Positions 37,087-46,951 of a stretch of 51,234 nt of DNA are shown piece after piece (positions within the stretch are counted from its first letter, which is position 1; each line of letters starts with the position of its first letter). Source of the stretch: Pseudomonadota bacterium. Lineage in GTDB: Bacteria > Pseudomonadota > Gammaproteobacteria > Ga0077536. The position numbers and the translations under genes were made by a program. Location: contig JABISZ010000077.1 in assembly GCA_018668255.1 (NCBI GenBank), positions 1 to 51,234 on the forward strand, in the 5' to 3' direction. The notes beneath the pieces were generated by a model. That model had not been told where the DNA came from and made no database searches. It saw only the letters and a program-made list of their open reading frames with translations.

Positions 37087-38508
37087 ATGGAAAAGCAAAA
37101 AAAATTTGATGTGATAGTTTTGGGCGGTGGTCCTGCAGGTTATGTAGCGGCGATACGCTGCGCTCAACTTGGGCTCTCAACTGCCTGTATAGAAAAATGG
37201 TTAGACAAAAAGAATAAGCCGGTACTTGGGGGAACTTGCTTAAACGTTGGCTGTATTCCCTCTAAAGCGTTACTTGACTCCTCTCACCACTTTGAGTTTT
37301 TGACCAAAGAGAGCAAGGCTCACGGAATAGAGGCAACGGTTTCTTTGAACGTAACCCAAATGCTAGAGAGAAAGAATAAAATTGTTGCCGGGTTGACCCA
37401 AGGAATCGCAGGGCTTTTCAAAAAGAACAAGGTCGACTGGCTGAAAGGTTCCGGAAAGATCGTCGGAAAAAAAGAAGTGACCATTACGCACCATGATGGT
37501 TCAACATCAACCGTATGTGGTAATAATATTATCATCGCGGCCGGTTCTAACCCAGTTAGCATAAAGACGGCCCAAACTGATGATAAGAGTGTTATCGATT
37601 CAAGCGGTGCGCTGTCTTTGTCAGAGGTTCCAGACAGTCTATGCATCATAGGTGCAGGGGTCATAGGTTTAGAGCTAGGCAGCGTTTGGAGGCGCCTTGG
37701 CTCTAAAGTAACAATGCTAGAGGCAGCACCAGAATTCCTCCCCACTACAGATGTGGCAATTTCAAAAGAAGCATACAAGATTTTCAAAAAACAAGGTTTA
37801 AAAATACAACTGAATTCTAAAGTTACCGCAACGAATTACTTAGAAGAGAAAGTCGAAGTGCACTACGAAAATAAAGAGGGCCAGCAGTCTACAACTTTTG
37901 ACAAAGTGATAGTCGCTGTTGGAAGATCTCCTAATACAGAAAATCTCGGCTTAGACACTGTAGGGATAAAAACTGATGTTCGCGGTTTTGTTGTTGTTGA
38001 TGATAAGTGTCATACAGGCGTTGACAACATTTATGCTATAGGGGATTGTGTTAGGGGACCAATGCTTGCACACAAAGCAAGCGAAGAAGGTGTAGCAGTA
38101 GCAGAACGTATTTTTGGACAGAGTCCGCACGTAAACTTCAACACTGTCCCTTGGGTAATATATACGTGGCCCGAAATCGCTTGGGTGGGTAAAAATGAAA
38201 AAGAGCTCAAGGAAGCTAATCGCAAAATTCGAGTTGGGACGTTTCCATTTCTGGCAAGTGGCAGGGCACACGCTATGGGAAGCACCCAAGGCTTCGTCAA
38301 AGTCATTGCCGACGAGATAACGGATACCGTTTTAGGAGTGCATATTATTGGGCCAAATGCTTCGGAACTAATCTCGGAAGCCGTGCTAGCTATGGAGTTC
38401 GGAGCGAGCTCCGAAGACATAGCGAGGACTATTCACGGACATCCGACTCTATCTGAAGCGCTGCACGAGGCATCCTTAGCAGTAGAATCTCGCACCATAC
38501 ACTACTAG
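37087..38508 (+). CDS. lpd: Dihydrolipoyl dehydrogenase (E3)
   Basis: 473 residues. It is an FAD flavoprotein that reoxidises dihydrolipoamide with NAD. The FAD loop is VLGGGPAGYVAA, and the redox disulphide Cys51-Cys56 is in GGTCLNVGCIPSK. NAD loop GAGVIGLELGSVW, the second FAD motif YAIGDCVRG and the catalytic dyad His452/Glu457 (HGHPTLSEALHEA) follow. It starts six bases after the sucB stop with no clear Shine-Dalgarno, so translation is probably coupled. It may also serve other 2-oxoacid dehydrogenases and the glycine cleavage system. Confidence 0.97.
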   Translation: MEKQKKFDVIVLGGGPAGYVAAIRCAQLGLSTACIEKWLDKKNKPVLGGTCLNVGCIPSKALLDSSHHFEFLTKESKAHGIEATVSLNVTQMLERKNKIVAGLTQGIAGLFKKNKVDWLKGSGKIVGKKEVTITHHDGSTSTVCGNNIIIAAGSNPVSIKTAQTDDKSVIDSSGALSLSEVPDSLCIIGAGVIGLELGSVWRRLGSKVTMLEAAPEFLPTTDVAISKEAYKIFKKQGLKIQLNSKVTATNYLEEKVEVHYENKEGQQSTTFDKVIVAVGRSPNTENLGLDTVGIKTDVRGFVVVDDKCHTGVDNIYAIGDCVRGPMLAHKASEEGVAVAERIFGQSPHVNFNTVPWVIYTWPEIAWVGKNEKELKEANRKIRVGTFPFLASGRAHAMGSTQGFVKVIADEITDTVLGVHIIGPNASELISEAVLAMEFGASSEDIARTIHGHPTLSEALHEASLAVESRTIHY

Positions 38509-38587
38509 AATTGACGAGCTTACTACATTTCAAACCAACTGTGTATTTAATGCAAAATAACGCTCTTTCTCCTTGCAAGAAAAAACT

Positions 38588-38731
38588 ATGCGGCTTAAAT
38601 TAGGTTACCAAGTGATCTTGAAAGAGTACGGATTTAGGGTCCAAGCAGCAGATATATCTAGATGCGGGCCTCACACCGCAATTGACACTAAGAATAAAGA
38701 GGAAGCTCGATATCTCAGGAACCTAGTATGA
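38588..38731 (+). CDS. Possible 47-residue small protein overlapping phaR
   Basis: An ATG at 38588 opens a 47-codon frame (MRLKLGYQVILKEYGF at the start, EEARYLRNLV at the end). It stops at TGA 38729-38731, overlapping the phaR ATG as ATGA. The composition is basic and soluble, with one cysteine and no signal peptide. I do not recognise it. The ribosome-binding site is poor (only purine-rich GCAAGAAAAAA), and a frame of this length can arise by chance; the exact stop-start overlap is the main support. Confidence 0.35.
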   Translation: MRLKLGYQVILKEYGFRVQAADISRCGPHTAIDTKNKEEARYLRNLV

Positions 38732-39204
38732 CCGAAAATTTGAAGCGTGTAATAAAAAAATACCCCAATCGTCGACTATACGATACCGAAGAAAGTAGAT
38801 ATGTAACATTGTGTGACATTAGAAAACTAGTGGTAGAAGAGGTGGGGTTTTGTGTAATCGATAAAAAAAATGGAGATGATATTACGAGAAGCATATTGCT
38901 ACAGATCATCACCGAGCAAGAAGAATGCGGTGAACCTCTGTTCACAATTGATGCACTGGAAAAAATTATTGGTTTTTATGGAAAGTCATTACAGGGACTT
39001 GCCGGAGAGAGTCTATGCGAAAGTATAAATATCTTCAGGGATCAACAAGAAAAGATACAATCCCAACTAGCAGAAGCTTTAAAGTTAAATCCTATGACAG
39101 CTCCTTTAGCAGAAATGACTAAGCAGAACCTAGAAGTCTGGAATCAAATGCAAGCACAATTCTTCAAGCGGATTGCAGATCCAGAAGCTGACCCAAAAAA
39201 GTAA
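38728..39204 (+). CDS. phaR: Polyhydroxyalkanoate synthesis repressor PhaR
   Basis: 158 residues. The N-terminal DNA-binding domain has the diagnostic KKYPNRRLYDTEESRYVTLCDIRKLV, and the accumulation-regulator domain follows (TRSILLQIITEQEECGEPLFTIDALEKIIGFYGKSLQG). PhaR represses phasin and pha genes and binds PHA granules, so it senses stored polymer. Shine-Dalgarno AGGA lies seven bases upstream of the ATG. It converges on pckG with eight bases between stops. phaE-phaC are about 2 kb away on the other strand; no phasin gene is in the window. Confidence 0.93.
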   Translation: MTENLKRVIKKYPNRRLYDTEESRYVTLCDIRKLVVEEVGFCVIDKKNGDDITRSILLQIITEQEECGEPLFTIDALEKIIGFYGKSLQGLAGESLCESINIFRDQQEKIQSQLAEALKLNPMTAPLAEMTKQNLEVWNQMQAQFFKRIADPEADPKK

Positions 39205-39212
39205 CCGCGACC

Positions 39213-40970
39213 CTAAATTTCTGCCGAGACTGCTTGTCTAACCCTCTTAATCTGCGCATACAACACATCAGGGACCTTTTTTCCAAACGTGTTAAAATAT
39301 TCTTCAATCTCATTGATTTCATTAACCCATACGGAGGGCGTAATACCTAACAAAGACCGCATAGTCGCGGGGCCAATATCTAGCCCTGCTAAATTAAGGC
39401 TGTCCGGTTTTGGAACATAGCCAATCGGAGTCTCATCCGCCTCTACTGATCCTTCGCAGCGATTAACAATCCACTCAAGCACACGCATATTTTCCCCAAA
39501 GCCTGGCCATAAAAATTCACCATCTTCAGCCTTGCGAAACCAATTCACATGAAAAACCTTCGGAAGCTTATCCGATTTTTTAGAAAAGCTTAACCAGTGC
39601 GCCCAATAATCAGCAAAGTTGTACCCACAAAATGGTTTCATCGCCATTGGATCCCGTCTTACTTGACCTATCTGTCCAGACGCCGCCGCGGTAGTTTCAG
39701 AAGCCATCGAAGCACCCGCGAACACGCCATGCTCCCAGTCCATTGCTTCGAAGACTAAAGGACTTACAGACGCGCGCCTACCTCCAAAAATTATGGCCGA
39801 AATAGGAACCCCAGAAGCCGCATCACCCTCAGGTGAGAAACTAGGACATTGATTTGCAGAGACTGTGAATCTTGAATTGGGGTGTGCCGCTTTTCCTGTG
39901 ATCTCAGGATCGTGTTTACGTGCTTGCCAATCAATCAAGTTAGTAGGTTTCTCTCCATCTATTCCTTCCCACCAAGGCTGCATATCTTCAGTAACAGCTA
40001 CATTCGTATAGATAGCATTTCGTCCTAAAGTATTCATGCAATTAGGGTTTGTTTTCAAACTAGTTCCTGGGGCAACACCGAAAAACCCGGCTTCTGGGTT
40101 TATCGCCCACAATCTACCGTCAGAACCCAAGTGCATCCAGGCAATATCGTCACCAACTGTCCAAATCTTCCAGCCTTCATAGCCTTCAGGCGGCACCAGC
40201 ATTGCCAAGTTGGTCTTACCACAAGCAGACGGAAATGCTGCTGCCACATACGTTATTTCTCCAGCAGGAGATTCCAATCCCAATATGAGCATATGCTCAG
40301 CCAGCCAGCCTTCAGTTCGAGCCTGTGAACTTGCAATTCTTAGGGCATGACATTTTTTCCCAAGTAATGCATTGCCTCCATATCCCGAGCCGATACTTTT
40401 AATCAACAACTCCTCAGGGAAATGCATGATGCACCTTCTGTCTGGGCTCAGGTCGCCTAAAGAGTGCAACCCTTTCACGAAACTTTTACAGTCTTCAATA
40501 TGGTGAAGTGCCCGTTCGCCGATTCTCGCCATAATGCGCATATTGACTACAACATAGGGACTATCGGTTATTTCGACTCCTGCCCGAGAGAACGGTGAGC
40601 CATACGGACCCATTAGATATGGAATTACATACATAACCCGACCTTTCATGCTTCCTGCAAAAAGCGGATCAATCTTGGCATGCCCATCATCTGGTGACAT
40701 CCAATTATTATTTGGTCCAGCATCATCCTCAAGTTCCGCACATACAAAGGTCAAATGCTCAACTCTTGCGACATCTTTCGGGTCAGATCTGTGAAGGAAA
40801 CAATTAGGATGGGTCTCCTCATTTAACCTTAAGAGATCTCCCGTCGATAACATCAATTCCTTTAGAGCAGAGTTCTCCTCTTCTGAGCCATCGCACCAAT
40901 GTATGCTCTCTGGCTGAGTAAGTGCTGCAACTTGTGTCACCCATTCGGACAGATCCTGATTACTTGTCAT
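39213..40970 (-). CDS. pckG: Phosphoenolpyruvate carboxykinase (GTP)
   Basis: 585 residues. It converts oxaloacetate and GTP to PEP and CO2 at the entry to gluconeogenesis. The kinase P-loop FPSACGKTN lies at 246-254 with the reactive Cys250. KKCHALRIAS, MYVIPYLMGPYGSPFSRAGVE and FHVNWFRK are typical of the GTP class. Enterobacteria use the unrelated ATP enzyme PckA, so this class is noteworthy here. It stands alone on its strand after a 283-base gap that separates it from phaC. ATG start. Regulation is not visible. Confidence 0.96.
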   Translation of the reverse strand: MTSNQDLSEWVTQVAALTQPESIHWCDGSEEENSALKELMLSTGDLLRLNEETHPNCFLHRSDPKDVARVEHLTFVCAELEDDAGPNNNWMSPDDGHAKIDPLFAGSMKGRVMYVIPYLMGPYGSPFSRAGVEITDSPYVVVNMRIMARIGERALHHIEDCKSFVKGLHSLGDLSPDRRCIMHFPEELLIKSIGSGYGGNALLGKKCHALRIASSQARTEGWLAEHMLILGLESPAGEITYVAAAFPSACGKTNLAMLVPPEGYEGWKIWTVGDDIAWMHLGSDGRLWAINPEAGFFGVAPGTSLKTNPNCMNTLGRNAIYTNVAVTEDMQPWWEGIDGEKPTNLIDWQARKHDPEITGKAAHPNSRFTVSANQCPSFSPEGDAASGVPISAIIFGGRRASVSPLVFEAMDWEHGVFAGASMASETTAAASGQIGQVRRDPMAMKPFCGYNFADYWAHWLSFSKKSDKLPKVFHVNWFRKAEDGEFLWPGFGENMRVLEWIVNRCEGSVEADETPIGYVPKPDSLNLAGLDIGPATMRSLLGITPSVWVNEINEIEEYFNTFGKKVPDVLYAQIKRVRQAVSAEI

Positions 40971-41253
40971 TTATGTACCTTTATTTACCGTTTCCAACTA
41001 AACCACAGCCGAATTAGCGATTGGGTTATAAGTTTGCAATTATGCCAGAAATTACCGAACTCTGCCGCAGTTAATTAAGCCAATCTTCTTCCTTTAGTCT
41101 TCCAAGAATAAAACTAGTTAATGTCCACATAACCTCGAATTTCTTGTTGAAGCTGTCACGTTTTTTGCATCTCAAAATCTTCCCTCTAACGCATTGATCT
41201 GTTGGAGAGGCTGACAGGAAAGCTAATACTCGCAATAAAAATTTGCCATGGGC

Positions 41254-42318
41254 TCAAGAAGCTTCGCCCAGCTCGGTAAGCCATTCGGCTAAGATGCCCG
41301 CAACGGAAGTCTTCGCCCGGGTGCTCACATAAATACCAATATGACCCCCAGGCATTTCTCTTTCTGTATAATTCTCAGAGGGCACAATGCTCCTTAATCC
41401 TTGCGATGAAGCAGGTGGAACCAAGTGATCATTTGCTGCATAAATATTGAGTATCGGCATCGTCAATTTTTGGGTATCGACTTTGTGTCCATTAATAACC
41501 AAGTTGCCAAGGAATAAACTGTTCTTCTGATAAAACTCCACACTAAACTCCTGAAAAACTTTTGCAGCCACCGAAGGACTGTCAAAAATCCATTTTTCCA
41601 TACGGAAAAAAGTTGCACTAGCATCAAAGTCGGCAATGTTCTCAAGGAAATGAACATACTTTTGCTGCAACAAACGATACGGTTTTAAAGAGAGAAAAAT
41701 TGCATTCAAAAAGTCGCCATGCATATTTATGTGACCATCCATCAGCAAATTTATGTCTACGTTTCTAAATAGATGACTTATAGAATCAAACTGTGTCTCA
41801 AAATTAATAGGCGTTATAGTCGTAATCAACCTCTTCACTTTCTCTGGATTAAGTGCGGCATAACAAACACTAAATGTACCTCCTTGACATACTCCAAGGA
41901 TATTGATTTTCTCACTTCCTAAACCATCTCTAATTATATCTACGAAATAGTCTATATAACCTCCAACGTAGTCATCTAAGCTAAGACTGTAGTCACTATC
42001 TGAGGGGTAGCCCCAATCAATTAGATAGACATCGAATCCTCTAGCAAGGAGGCTCTCGACCAATGAGCGCCCACTTTCTAAGTCGATCATATCCGGGCGA
42101 TTTACTAAGGCATAGACAATTAAAATTTGTTCCCCATCTTGGTCTCCTAGATAACGATATAAAGTTACCCCTTCAAGTGAGGCAACCGAGCTTCTAGGGG
42201 TTGGGCAAAGCGAGACGTCTCTAAGTTTGTGCATCACCTCAGAACTAGCAAGAAGTCTAGATTGAAAATCAGCAACCTCTAGCATGACAAGTTCTTTAGA
42301 AAAATTCAGTCTTGGCAT
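41254..42318 (-). CDS. phaC: Class III poly(3-hydroxyalkanoate) synthase catalytic subunit PhaC
   Basis: 354 residues, the length of class III enzymes (class I are about 590). The lipase-like box GVCQGG carries nucleophile Cys144. Asp297 (YAANDHLVPP) and His326 (PGGHIGIYVS) complete the triad. DVYLIDWGYP and the N-terminal ALVNRPDMIDL also fit. The enzyme polymerises 3-hydroxyacyl-CoA into storage polyester together with PhaE, which is encoded 52 bases upstream on the same strand. No phaA or phaB gene is in the window. Confidence 0.93.
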   Translation of the reverse strand: MPRLNFSKELVMLEVADFQSRLLASSEVMHKLRDVSLCPTPRSSVASLEGVTLYRYLGDQDGEQILIVYALVNRPDMIDLESGRSLVESLLARGFDVYLIDWGYPSDSDYSLSLDDYVGGYIDYFVDIIRDGLGSEKINILGVCQGGTFSVCYAALNPEKVKRLITTITPINFETQFDSISHLFRNVDINLLMDGHINMHGDFLNAIFLSLKPYRLLQQKYVHFLENIADFDASATFFRMEKWIFDSPSVAAKVFQEFSVEFYQKNSLFLGNLVINGHKVDTQKLTMPILNIYAANDHLVPPASSQGLRSIVPSENYTEREMPGGHIGIYVSTRAKTSVAGILAEWLTELGEAS

Positions 42319-42370
42319 GCAGCCTCCTCAGTAGTCGTTGTAAAACTCTCAAAGCGACAAGCCTAACCCG

Positions 42371-43186
42371 TTATTTGTCTCTTAAGCTAGCCAGCTCTGA
42401 TCTTAGATCACGAAGCTGACTCTCTAGATCGCCTTGCTTAGAAAGTAAGTTTTTTATCATTTTAATATCGGGTAGGTTCATCGCTCCTAAGACCATATCC
42501 GATATTTTTGCCACTGATTTTTTATACGTCGACAAGGCATTGACTGCATCACCAAAATCCCTACTGAAAGAATCCGTCATTAGAGTGGTGTTATAAGCTC
42601 GCTCGGCTATACCTATCCAAAAGTCGTAAAGCTGCGCTAAAGTAATAATTTCTTTGTTATCATCCGTCTCAGCTAACGCTAAAGAAAACCATCGTAATGC
42701 ATCTTCAGTAGCTGAGTAATAGTGTCTGCATAACACGACTATAGCTTTATGACATTGAATATTATCGTGCTGCACTGACAGAAATGTGGTTTGCCACTCC
42801 CTCTGCGGGCCAACCGCTGGAATACTTGAGCCCTTCTCGACCCATGCCTCAACGGCAAGCTGAATATCATGTAGCTCCTTCAAATTACTTTCACTCAAGA
42901 AAAGTAAAGCCGGATAAATTGGATTTACATACCAGTTCGAAGGATGACAGTTCTTTGCACCTGCAGGTAATTGCTCTCGCAATTTGTCGATAAAATCAAT
43001 GATGCTTTGCCTGATATTATCTTCTGCACCTTGTCCTAAGATAATTTCTGACATTGACTCAAGAAAAGCTTGGTAGCCAAGGGTTGCTCTATCAATAGAG
43101 AAGAAGGCGCCGTCGCCCACATTAGGTAAGGCAGAGTGATTAGACATGTCCCAGCCACTCATAGCAGAGGAATCTTTACGGTTCAT
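42371..43186 (-). CDS. phaE: Class III PHA synthase subunit PhaE
   Basis: 271 residues. The PhaE family is poorly conserved except in its C-terminal half, which is clear here: YDFWIGIAERAYNTTLMTD, SRDFGDAVNALSTYKKS, then GAMNLPDIKMI and a final coiled coil LESQLRDLRSELASLRD. PhaE has no catalytic residues; it activates PhaC, the next gene. The N-terminus is less certain. The first ATG follows GAAGG directly, too close for normal spacing, and later ATGs at codons 9 and 14 lack a Shine-Dalgarno. acs ends 24 bases upstream. Confidence 0.85.
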   Translation of the reverse strand: MNRKDSSAMSGWDMSNHSALPNVGDGAFFSIDRATLGYQAFLESMSEIILGQGAEDNIRQSIIDFIDKLREQLPAGAKNCHPSNWYVNPIYPALLFLSESNLKELHDIQLAVEAWVEKGSSIPAVGPQREWQTTFLSVQHDNIQCHKAIVVLCRHYYSATEDALRWFSLALAETDDNKEIITLAQLYDFWIGIAERAYNTTLMTDSFSRDFGDAVNALSTYKKSVAKISDMVLGAMNLPDIKMIKNLLSKQGDLESQLRDLRSELASLRDK

Positions 43187-43210
43187 CCTTCACGATCAAC
43201 TGTTTCATTC

Positions 43211-45154
43211 TCATAGGTTTTTATTCGGTCTATTCTCTACAAGCTCATCTACAACACTGGGGTCGGCAAGAGTAGATGTATCTCCTAAAGACTCGACCTC
43301 GTTTGATGCAATCTTTCTCAAAATCCTTCTCATTATTTTTCCGGAACGAGTTTTTGGAAGGCCAGGGGCCCATTGGAGAATATCAGGAGTTGCGATGGCG
43401 CCTATCTCTGTCCGTACATGTGCTATCAAGTCTATGCACAAGTCATCAGACGACTCAACATCGTGCATTAATGTCACATATGCATATATTCCTTGTCCTT
43501 TAATGTCATGTGGGAATCCCACTACCGCCGCCTCTGCTACAGCATCATGCAAAACCAAAGCACTCTCTACCTCAGCGGTACCCATACGATGTCCAGACAC
43601 ATTAATCACATCATCGACTCGACCGGTTATCCAGTAGTAGCCATCCTCGTCTCTTCTAGCTCCATCGCCAGTAAAATATTTACCTGGAAACATCTTAAAA
43701 TATGTTTCCTTGAACCGTTCATGATCACCGTAGAGCGTTCTCATCTGTCCAGGCCATGATTTTTTAATCACTAAAGAACCTGAAGCAGCGCCTTCTAACT
43801 CGTGTCCCTGTTCATCTAGTAACTCAGGCACAACGCCAAAAAATGGTAAGGTCGCGGATCCTGGTTTTAAAGCTATCGCACCGGGTAATGGTGTAATTAA
43901 AATGCCACCTGTCTCAGTCTGCCACCAAGTATCTACTATTGGACAGCGCGACCTTCCAACTACACGATAGTACCAATCCCATGCCTCAGGATTGATAGGT
44001 TCTCCAACACTACCCAGCACTCGAAGGCTATCTAAGTCGCATCCTTCAACATGCGAATCACCGTGTGCCATCAAAGCTCGGATTGCAGTGGGAGCAGTAT
44101 AGAAAATATTGACTTGGTGCTTTTCAATCACCTTCCACATGCGACTTGCGTCCGGATAAGTCGGTACTCCTTCAAACATTAACGTAGTCGCTCCATTAGC
44201 CAGAGGGCCATAAACAATATATGAATGCCCTGTCACCCATCCAACATCAGCCGTACACCAATACGTATCACCGTCTTGGTAGTCAAAAACATATTTGTGC
44301 GTGACTGCGGTATGTAATAAATATCCTCCAGTGGTATGAAGCACTCCTTTTGGTTTACCCGTCGAACCCGAGGTATAAAGTATGAACAAAGGATCTTCTG
44401 CATCCATTAGCTCCGGCTGACACTCCGGTTTCTCGGCAGCTACCGCATCATGGTACCAATGGTCTCGTCCTTCACTCCAATTAACCTCGCCTCCCGTCCG
44501 CTTCACCACAAATACGGTCTGTACCTCTGGGCAACTCTGTAAAGCGCGATCAGCGTTTTCTTTTAGAGCAACTGAGCGACCTCCTCTCAACCCCTCGTCA
44601 GCAGTTATCAACACAGTGCATTCGGAATCAAGAATTCGATCTTTTAAAGCATCTGGAGAAAACCCCCCAAACACCACAGAGTGTATAGCCCCGATACGCG
44701 CGCAGGCCAGCATTGCTATTGCCGCTTCTACGATCATTGGCATATAAATTGAAACCCTATCACCCTTGGCGACACCTTGTCTTCTCAACGCATTGCTGAA
44801 TCGGCATACTCGTTCATAAAGGTCTTGGTAAGTTAATTTGGCATCATCAGTGGGCTCATCCCCCTCCCAAATAATAGCGACTTGCTCGCCACGCTTCTCC
44901 AAATGGCGATCAAGACAATTGACTGCAACATTTAGTTTAGCGCCACAAAACCACTCGATCTTCCCCTCAGAAAAATCGCAATTACTCACTTGGTCCCACT
45001 TAGTGTCCCAAGTTATGAATTTCTCTGCCTGCTCAGCCCAAAACCGATCAGGGTCTTCAACAGAAACCCTATACATTTCTCGGTATTCAGCTTCACCGAT
45101 ATTGGCTTTATTTAAAAAGCCTTGAGAGATAGGATAGATTTTCTCGCCAGTCAT
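43211..45154 (-). CDS. acs: Acetyl-coenzyme A synthetase
   Basis: 647 residues. It makes acetyl-CoA from acetate, ATP and CoA through acetyl-AMP. The ATP loop [14 protein letters not shown], the [10 protein letters not shown] motif and the C-terminal [13 protein letters not shown] are all present; the last carries Lys606, equivalent to the acetylation-controlled Lys609 of E. coli. The ATG is preceded by GAGGA at about eight bases. It reads into phaE-phaC, so acetate activation and polymer synthesis may be cotranscribed. It is divergent from the nucleotidase gene. Confidence 0.96.
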   Translation of the reverse strand: MTGEKIYPISQGFLNKANIGEAEYREMYRVSVEDPDRFWAEQAEKFITWDTKWDQVSNCDFSEGKIEWFCGAKLNVAVNCLDRHLEKRGEQVAIIWEGDEPTDDAKLTYQDLYERVCRFSNALRRQGVAKGDRVSIYMPMIVEAAIAMLACARIGAIHSVVFGGFSPDALKDRILDSECTVLITADEGLRGGRSVALKENADRALQSCPEVQTVFVVKRTGGEVNWSEGRDHWYHDAVAAEKPECQPELMDAEDPLFILYTSGSTGKPKGVLHTTGGYLLHTAVTHKYVFDYQDGDTYWCTADVGWVTGHSYIVYGPLANGATTLMFEGVPTYPDASRMWKVIEKHQVNIFYTAPTAIRALMAHGDSHVEGCDLDSLRVLGSVGEPINPEAWDWYYRVVGRSRCPIVDTWWQTETGGILITPLPGAIALKPGSATLPFFGVVPELLDEQGHELEGAASGSLVIKKSWPGQMRTLYGDHERFKETYFKMFPGKYFTGDGARRDEDGYYWITGRVDDVINVSGHRMGTAEVESALVLHDAVAEAAVVGFPHDIKGQGIYAYVTLMHDVESSDDLCIDLIAHVRTEIGAIATPDILQWAPGLPKTRSGKIMRRILRKIASNEVESLGDTSTLADPSVVDELVENRPNKNL

Positions 45155-45325
45155 TCACGTGTCCTCAAAAAAAGATTAGATAGTTAGATCGGCCTAGATT
45201 AGGATCCACAGTCAGGTTGCAAACAATGCTTTTTTACTCATTCACTCATTATTAGTTTACCATAGTGCTGACTTATTACAGACATGAGTGACGACCTTTT
45301 AATATAATGTCAACTGAACAATTCC

Positions 45326-46327
45326 ATGACCAGTGATTTTCAACTTCATAATTGCCTTCAAGTAATATCAGATGCGTGTTCGCTTGCCAGAAAGGCTCAA
45401 AAATCAATCAGTCATATTCAACAACATACAAAAACGGATCATAGCCCGGTCACTGTTGCTGACTATGCCGTACAAGCACTAATCGCTTATAAGTTGCAAA
45501 GTAGTCTCGGGAGTCCGGTTCTTCTTGCTGGAGAGGAGGATAGCAACGACTTGCGATCAGATGACACTCTAGCAAAAGCTGTGACTGAGTGTGTCGGTGA
45601 AACTTTACGTGACATAACTATAGGTGAGGTACTCGATGCAATAGATCTCGGCAGCCATGATGCGACTGGAGAAAGATACTGGACACTTGATCCTATAGAT
45701 GGGACTAAGGGGTTTTTAAGAGGTGGCCACTATGCAATCTCATTAGCTTTAATAGAGCAGGGACAGGTAGTATTTGGGATAATGGGATGTCCAAACATGT
45801 CAACTAGACTAATAGATCCGCTAGACATTCCCGGAGAGAAAGGTTGTATTTTTTATGCATATAAAAATGGTGGGTGCTGGATTACTGCAGATGATTTGAG
45901 CGAGTCGCCACCTAATCCCATCAGTACCAGAAGTACTCCTTTTGATAACGCTACAATACGTATTTGTGGATCGGTAGAATGGCGTCATTCAAGCACAAGT
46001 ACCAGTAAAAAAATTGCTGAAAATTTAGAGAAAAAATCGAAAGTCATACAAATAGACAGCCAGTGCAAATACTCCATTGTCGCGCGAAACCAAGCAGACG
46101 CTTATGTAAGGCTGCCTACAGATAAGCTCTATGTTGAAAAAATTTGGGATCATGCTGCTGGAAAATTGATTGCTGAAGAAGCAGGAGCAATAGTGACTGA
46201 TGCTCGCGGCAATCCCTTGGATTTTGGATATGGAAGGCTACTGCAGAAAAACCAAGGAATAGTGTGCTCATCTCCCTCTTTGCATGCCTCAATACTAAAA
46301 AGCATTGAGCAGTTAAATCTAATCTAA
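45326..46327 (+). CDS. cysQ: 3'(2'),5'-bisphosphate nucleotidase (HAL2/CysQ-like, inositol monophosphatase family)
   Basis: 333 residues, longer than E. coli CysQ (about 246) and nearer the HAL2/SAL1 form of eukaryotes. The metal-binding motifs are AGEED (68-72), LDPIDGTKGF (121-130) and IWDHAAGKLIAEEAG. PVTVADYAVQA is also typical. The enzyme hydrolyses PAP to AMP, removing a by-product of sulfate assimilation; lithium sensitivity is a family trait. The gene has no strong Shine-Dalgarno. It is followed by the MAPEG gene after 95 bases. Confidence 0.88.
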   Translation: MTSDFQLHNCLQVISDACSLARKAQKSISHIQQHTKTDHSPVTVADYAVQALIAYKLQSSLGSPVLLAGEEDSNDLRSDDTLAKAVTECVGETLRDITIGEVLDAIDLGSHDATGERYWTLDPIDGTKGFLRGGHYAISLALIEQGQVVFGIMGCPNMSTRLIDPLDIPGEKGCIFYAYKNGGCWITADDLSESPPNPISTRSTPFDNATIRICGSVEWRHSSTSTSKKIAENLEKKSKVIQIDSQCKYSIVARNQADAYVRLPTDKLYVEKIWDHAAGKLIAEEAGAIVTDARGNPLDFGYGRLLQKNQGIVCSSPSLHASILKSIEQLNLI

Positions 46328-46422
46328 ATTAGAGACTCGCTTCACCATTGAGATACAGGTCGCATAAAATAGATATTCTGGTAGTCTCTTAGATTCATTA
46401 AATAAAAAATCAAGGAGACGAT

Positions 46423-46821
46423 ATGGGTTCCATGGAAGTATTAGTTGGCTTGGCACTCTGGTCAGTGGCAATAACGTTTGTCCTAGTTGGCGCCAGAGTT
46501 TCTAGTGGTCAAGATATAAATAGCTTTAAAGCTGATGGCAACGATCTAGGCGGTTTCGGTTTGCGGGTAACTCGCGCCCATGCCAACTGTCTCGAAAATC
46601 TAGCGCTACCAGCCGCAATAATACTGATTGCGATGGTACAAGGCCAAACCGCTATAACTGATGGATTAGCTTTGATTTTTCTTGCCTCTAGAATTGGGCA
46701 ATCATTAGTGCATATGCTTTTCGTCCAGTCAGTTCCTATAGTTCTTGTGCGTGCAACACTCTTCACTGTACAGCATGTGATAATTATTATTTGGGGTCTA
46801 AAGTTGCTAGGGATCACATAG
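46423..46821 (+). CDS. MAPEG family membrane protein
   Basis: 132 residues with four hydrophobic helices. The family motif RAHANCLENL lies at 51-60. Members of the MAPEG family are trimeric glutathione-dependent transferases or peroxidases of membranes; bacterial members are mostly uncharacterised. A strong AGGAG precedes the ATG by about seven bases. It converges with an unknown exported protein, and an inverted repeat lies between the two. The substrate is unknown. Confidence 0.85.
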   Translation: MGSMEVLVGLALWSVAITFVLVGARVSSGQDINSFKADGNDLGGFGLRVTRAHANCLENLALPAAIILIAMVQGQTAITDGLALIFLASRIGQSLVHMLFVQSVPIVLVRATLFTVQHVIIIIWGLKLLGIT

Positions 46822-46843
46822 TATAAAAATGCATAGGTCTCTC

Positions 46844-46876
46844 CTCTTATCGACTTAAAATCGAGGACGATAAGAG
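46844..46876. repeat. Inverted repeat between convergent genes
   Basis: CTCTTATCG (46844-46852) and CGATAAGAG (46868-46876) form a nine-base-pair stem with a 15-base loop, 23 bases after the MAPEG stop. No T run follows on either strand, so it may be a weak or rho-assisted transcription barrier rather than a full intrinsic terminator. Confidence 0.55.
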
Positions 46877-46951
46877 AGAGCGACCCATCCTAAGAAATGC
46901 ATGTCTAGACACGGGGATCACAACCCCTTGCGTTAGTGAGAAAAACCAGAT

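Noticed and set aside
41071-41130. 19-codon ORF (MWTLTSFILGRLKEEDWLN) on the minus strand between phaC and pckG
   Set aside because: It is too short to judge, its Shine-Dalgarno is too close to the ATG, and there is no overlap with a neighbouring gene; kept only as a remark.
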